From Clostridiaceae bacterium (lineage in GTDB: Bacteria > Bacillota > Clostridia > Saccharofermentanales > UBA5734), in assembly GCA_012727965.1 (NCBI GenBank), contig JAAYFZ010000255.1, positions 1 through 8,645 of the forward strand: 8,645 nucleotides of DNA, given 5' to 3'. Below, piece by piece: positions 6,954 through 8,645 of the stretch (position 1 is its first letter; each line of letters begins with the position of its first letter). Under the pieces are notes generated by a model. It had not been told where the DNA came from. It did not search any database and was given only the letters and a program-made list of their open reading frames with translations. Position numbers and translations under genes: made by a program.

Positions 6954-7094
6954 ATGACATCAACAGCTGATCTGATCAGTGTTTCGTCATCTGCTGCGCA
7001 TAGCTATGCGGTCCATAGAGATGAGTTAGTACGTTATGTCAACTCGTATTTGGTGCTTGAGACTGATGCAATTATGTCAGATTTTGAGCAATAA
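6954..7094 (+). CDS. Small ORF of unknown function, 46 residues, possible gene remnant
   Basis: The frame starts with an ATG 6 bases after a strong AGGAGGT SD (6942-6948) and ends with TAA. I do not recognise the product. It is soluble, with a Ser/Ala-rich N-terminus (residues 8-19), a charged likely helix HRDELVRYVNSYL (21-33), and an acidic end; there is no signal peptide or membrane segment. The last 18 bases overlap the end of mgtE in tail-to-tail orientation, and no terminator is visible between them. The pattern resembles the N-terminal helix region of a longer protein, so it may be the start of a gene whose remainder was lost next to mgtE. It may equally be a genuine small protein. The good SD makes translation credible. 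Confidence 0.5.
   Translation: MTSTADLISVSSSAAHSYAVHRDELVRYVNSYLVLETDAIMSDFEQ
6997..7010. repeat. Perfect 14-bp palindrome
   Basis: CGCATAGCTATGCG is its own reverse complement. It lies within the small ORF about 80 bases upstream of the candidate gnd promoter's -35 box, and close to a second shorter palindrome, CTGATCAG (6972-6979). It could be a dimeric regulator's operator or simply coding sequence. Confidence 0.4.
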
Positions 7095-8408
7095 GCGGGC
7101 AATTGAGAAAAACGCAAGCAAAGCACTGGCATCGACTATTGTAGTGATGACTGGCGAAGCCATGATCGCAGGATCGAGCTTGAATCTCTCTGCAATTATC
7201 GGAAGCATACTTCCCGTAACTTTTGCGATTATAACTGTAACATATAGGCTTAGGCCAACAGTTATTGCCAAAATCAAGGAGGAATTCATGAAATAGATCC
7301 TAATAATATTAATAACAGACAATACCGCTCCAACAATAATTGATATTTGAAATTCCTTCAACAATACTTTTATGGCATCCCGCATTTTTACTTGGCCAAG
7401 CGCAAGACCTCGGATAACCAATGTTGCGGCTTGTGATCCACAGTTGCCTCCTGTATCCATTAGCATCGGAATAAATGCCACAAGTGCCGGCATTACAGCA
7501 AGTGAATCTTCAAAATAAGAAATGATTCCTCCAGTAAACATTGCCGAAAACATCAAGAAGAGCAGCCAGGGAATCCTCTTTCGAGCAAGGAAAAGTGAAC
7601 CTGTTTCCAGATATGGCTTGTCGGAAGGCAGCAAAGCAGCCATTTTTTCGAAGTCCTCTGTATTCTCTTCCTGAATAACATCAACAATATCATCTACTGT
7701 GATTATGCCAACAAGTCGATCCTCCATATCAGTAACCGGCAGAGCTATTAGATCATAATAATCAAACAGTCTGGCTGCCTCTTCCTGATCAGCATTTGTT
7801 TTAACATGGGGCACATTGCTCTCGATTATTTTATCTATTGTCTCTGATCTATCGGTTATCAGCAGATCAAGTGCTGAAACTGTACCTATAAGCTTCCTGG
7901 CCTCATCTATTACATATGATGTATATACGGTAGCTTTTTCGATGCCTGTTTCTTTTATATGATCAAGTGCCTGCTGCACTGTCATATTACGACGCAGATC
8001 AACGTATTCGATAGTCATGATGCTGCCAGCAGAATCTTCTGGATACTTTAAAAACTGGTTGATCAGCGATCTGGTCTGGTCATCTGTGTTTTTCAACAAA
8101 CGCTTGACAACATTCGCGGGCATTTCCTCAAACAGATCAACCGCATCATCTAGGAAGAGCTCGTCTATTATTTCACCAAGCTCTTTGTCAGTAATCATCG
8201 CGATTATATTAATTTGAGTGTCGCGCGTGAAATAAGAAAAAACCTCAGCTGCTTCATTCTTTGGCAGCATCCTGAATATTTTTATTTGTTCATAAGGATT
8301 CAAATCATCGAATTGTGCAGCCAGATCAACAGGATTAAGGCGAATCAACTCCGCCCTGGCTCCTTGATAATCCTTGTTATGGATCATATTCAGAATATTT
8401 GTTAGCAT
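7077..8408 (-). CDS. mgtE: MgtE-family magnesium transporter
   Basis: This 443-residue protein is close to the family's usual 450. MgtE is a homodimeric Mg2+ channel in the cytoplasmic membrane, gated by its own cytosolic Mg2+ sensor. Residues 1-125 form the helical N domain. Residues about 128-190 and 195-250 are two CBS domains (IMTIEYV at 130-136; VGIITVDDIVDVI at 233-245). A connecting helix leads to five membrane segments from about 280. The signature PMLMDTGGNCGSQAATLVIRG (314-334) is present in full, and D426 in ITTIVDAS matches the pore aspartate. GGAGG (8416-8420) lies 7 bases before the start. The gene has a long structured leader with its own small ORF (8409-8594). Its 3' end overlaps the small plus-strand ORF by 18 bases. 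Confidence 0.95.
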   Translation of the reverse strand: MLTNILNMIHNKDYQGARAELIRLNPVDLAAQFDDLNPYEQIKIFRMLPKNEAAEVFSYFTRDTQINIIAMITDKELGEIIDELFLDDAVDLFEEMPANVVKRLLKNTDDQTRSLINQFLKYPEDSAGSIMTIEYVDLRRNMTVQQALDHIKETGIEKATVYTSYVIDEARKLIGTVSALDLLITDRSETIDKIIESNVPHVKTNADQEEAARLFDYYDLIALPVTDMEDRLVGIITVDDIVDVIQEENTEDFEKMAALLPSDKPYLETGSLFLARKRIPWLLFLMFSAMFTGGIISYFEDSLAVMPALVAFIPMLMDTGGNCGSQAATLVIRGLALGQVKMRDAIKVLLKEFQISIIVGAVLSVINIIRIYFMNSSLILAITVGLSLYVTVIIAKVTGSMLPIIAERFKLDPAIMASPVITTIVDASALLAFFSIARLLLKI

Positions 8409-8414
8409 TTTCTG

Positions 8415-8438
8415 TCCTCCCTCACTTCTCAGGGAGAA
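8415..8438 (-). promoter_or_regulatory. Hairpin that would bury the mgtE ribosome-binding site
   Basis: In the mRNA (minus strand) bases 8438-8431 (TTCTCCCT) can pair with 8422-8415 (AGGGAGGA), giving 8 bp with one G-U pair and an 8-base loop. The whole GGAGG (8420-8416) is inside the helix. Its 5' arm is the same sequence used as 3' arm by the larger hairpin at 8428-8472, so the two cannot form together. Confidence 0.6.
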
Positions 8439-8472
8439 ACGGAAAATTACAGGAACAAACCGTCTCCCTGAG
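8428..8472 (-). promoter_or_regulatory. Long hairpin that would free the mgtE ribosome-binding site
   Basis: CTCAGGGAGA (minus strand, 8472-8463) pairs perfectly with TCTCCCTGAG (8437-8428). Three further pairs, CGG with CCG, extend it past a 2-base bulge. The 5' arm lies inside the leader ORF (codons 15-18) and the loop includes its stop codon. When formed, the strand that could mask the mgtE SD is occupied. Confidence 0.65.
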
Positions 8473-8515
8473 CTTCTCTAGTTGTAATTCGTTTACCACT
8501 ACTGTCAGTTTCCAT
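8447..8515 (-). CDS. Leader peptide ORF upstream of mgtE, 22 residues
   Basis: A short frame starts at an ATG at 8515, with AAAGGA about 9 bases before it, and stops 38 bases before the mgtE start. The product begins METDSSGKR and ends GDGLFL: acidic at residues 2 and 4, then basic, with no membrane segment and no run of one amino acid. Its codons 15-18 form the 5' arm of the hairpin at 8428-8472, so a ribosome finishing the ORF would cover that arm and favour the alternative hairpin that masks the mgtE SD. This suggests a regulatory leader rather than a functional peptide. Chance occurrence of a 22-codon frame is possible; the SD and the fit with the hairpins argue against it. Confidence 0.5.
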   Translation of the reverse strand: METDSSGKRITTREAQGDGLFL

Positions 8516-8554
8516 GACGGTTTTCCTTTCTTAAGTGTAGTATTTGTATCAAAT

Positions 8555-8585
8555 CTGCCGGCTGACTATTTTTATCAGCCGGCAG
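8555..8585. other. Strong GC-rich hairpin in the mgtE leader
   Basis: CTGCCGGCTGA (8555-8565) and TCAGCCGGCAG (8575-8585) are a perfect 11-bp inverted repeat around a 9-base AT-rich loop. Neither side has a T-run, so it is not a typical terminator. If the promoter at 8601-8630 is right, it lies near the 5' end of the mgtE transcript and could stabilise the RNA or be part of a sensor. Confidence 0.65.
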
Positions 8586-8600
8586 CAGATCACCTAGATA

Positions 8601-8630
8601 AAGATATCAGAGAATTACATCAGCAGTCAA
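8601..8630 (-). promoter_or_regulatory. Candidate mgtE promoter
   Basis: On the minus strand TTGACT (8625-8630, five of six) is followed after 18 bases by TATCTT (8601-8606, four of six). Transcription would start near 8594, giving a leader of about 186 bases that includes the hairpin at 8555-8585, the leader ORF and both alternative hairpins. Confidence 0.45.
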
Positions 8631-8645
8631 TGAGACAATCATTTG

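Noticed and set aside
7036..7296. 86-codon plus-strand reading frame near the end of mgtE
   Set aside because: It is mostly antisense to the MgtE membrane domain. The small ORF at 6954 in another frame has the SD.
8409..8645. Complete M-box magnesium riboswitch before mgtE
   Set aside because: Only two short strings resemble the consensus; the multi-helix core is not recognisable, and the observed hairpins differ from the known fold.
1..8645. CRISPR arrays, tRNA or rRNA genes, insertion sequences, attachment sites
   Set aside because: No regularly spaced repeats, transposase or integrase frames, or RNA gene signatures were seen on either strand.

Overview
The window reads as chromosomal DNA from a low-to-mid GC Gram-positive bacterium, most likely a Clostridia-like member of the Bacillota. 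The support is strong GGAGG Shine-Dalgarno (SD) sites before nearly every gene, a DUF438-hemerythrin-PAS protein, a membrane FHA protein of a clostridial layout, and hairpin/U-tract terminators. The genus cannot be named from the sequence. I see no phage, insertion sequence, CRISPR array, rRNA or tRNA.

Layout. Bases 1-1632 hold three minus-strand genes that look like one operon, in transcription order a SixA-like histidine phosphatase, a small cupin, and a membrane FHA-domain protein cut off by the left edge. A divergent intergenic region (1633-1805) separates them from plus-strand genes: a DUF438/hemerythrin/PAS sensor-like protein (1806-3035), then ilvB and ilvN for acetolactate synthase (3141-5302), whose reading frames overlap by ATGA. 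A strong terminator hairpin lies only about 24 bases before the ilvB start, and a possible promoter lies just upstream of it, so it may act as an attenuator of ilvBN. A perfect 12-bp hairpin closes ilvN against the convergent gnd gene (5381-6808, 6-phosphogluconate dehydrogenase).

To the right of gnd is a small plus-strand ORF (6954-7094) with a good SD. Its end overlaps the end of the minus-strand magnesium transporter gene mgtE (7077-8408). Upstream of mgtE (8409-8645) is a structured leader: a candidate promoter, a perfect 11-bp hairpin, a 22-codon leader ORF with its own SD, and two mutually exclusive hairpins, one of which buries the mgtE SD. This looks like translational attenuation by a leader peptide and is the most interesting feature of the window.

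Functionally the window is mostly core metabolism and homeostasis: branched-chain amino acid synthesis, the oxidative pentose phosphate pathway and Mg2+ uptake. It also holds two less defined signalling groups, SixA/cupin/FHA and the hemerythrin-PAS protein. Start codons were chosen by SD position, which shortens several of the longest possible reading frames.
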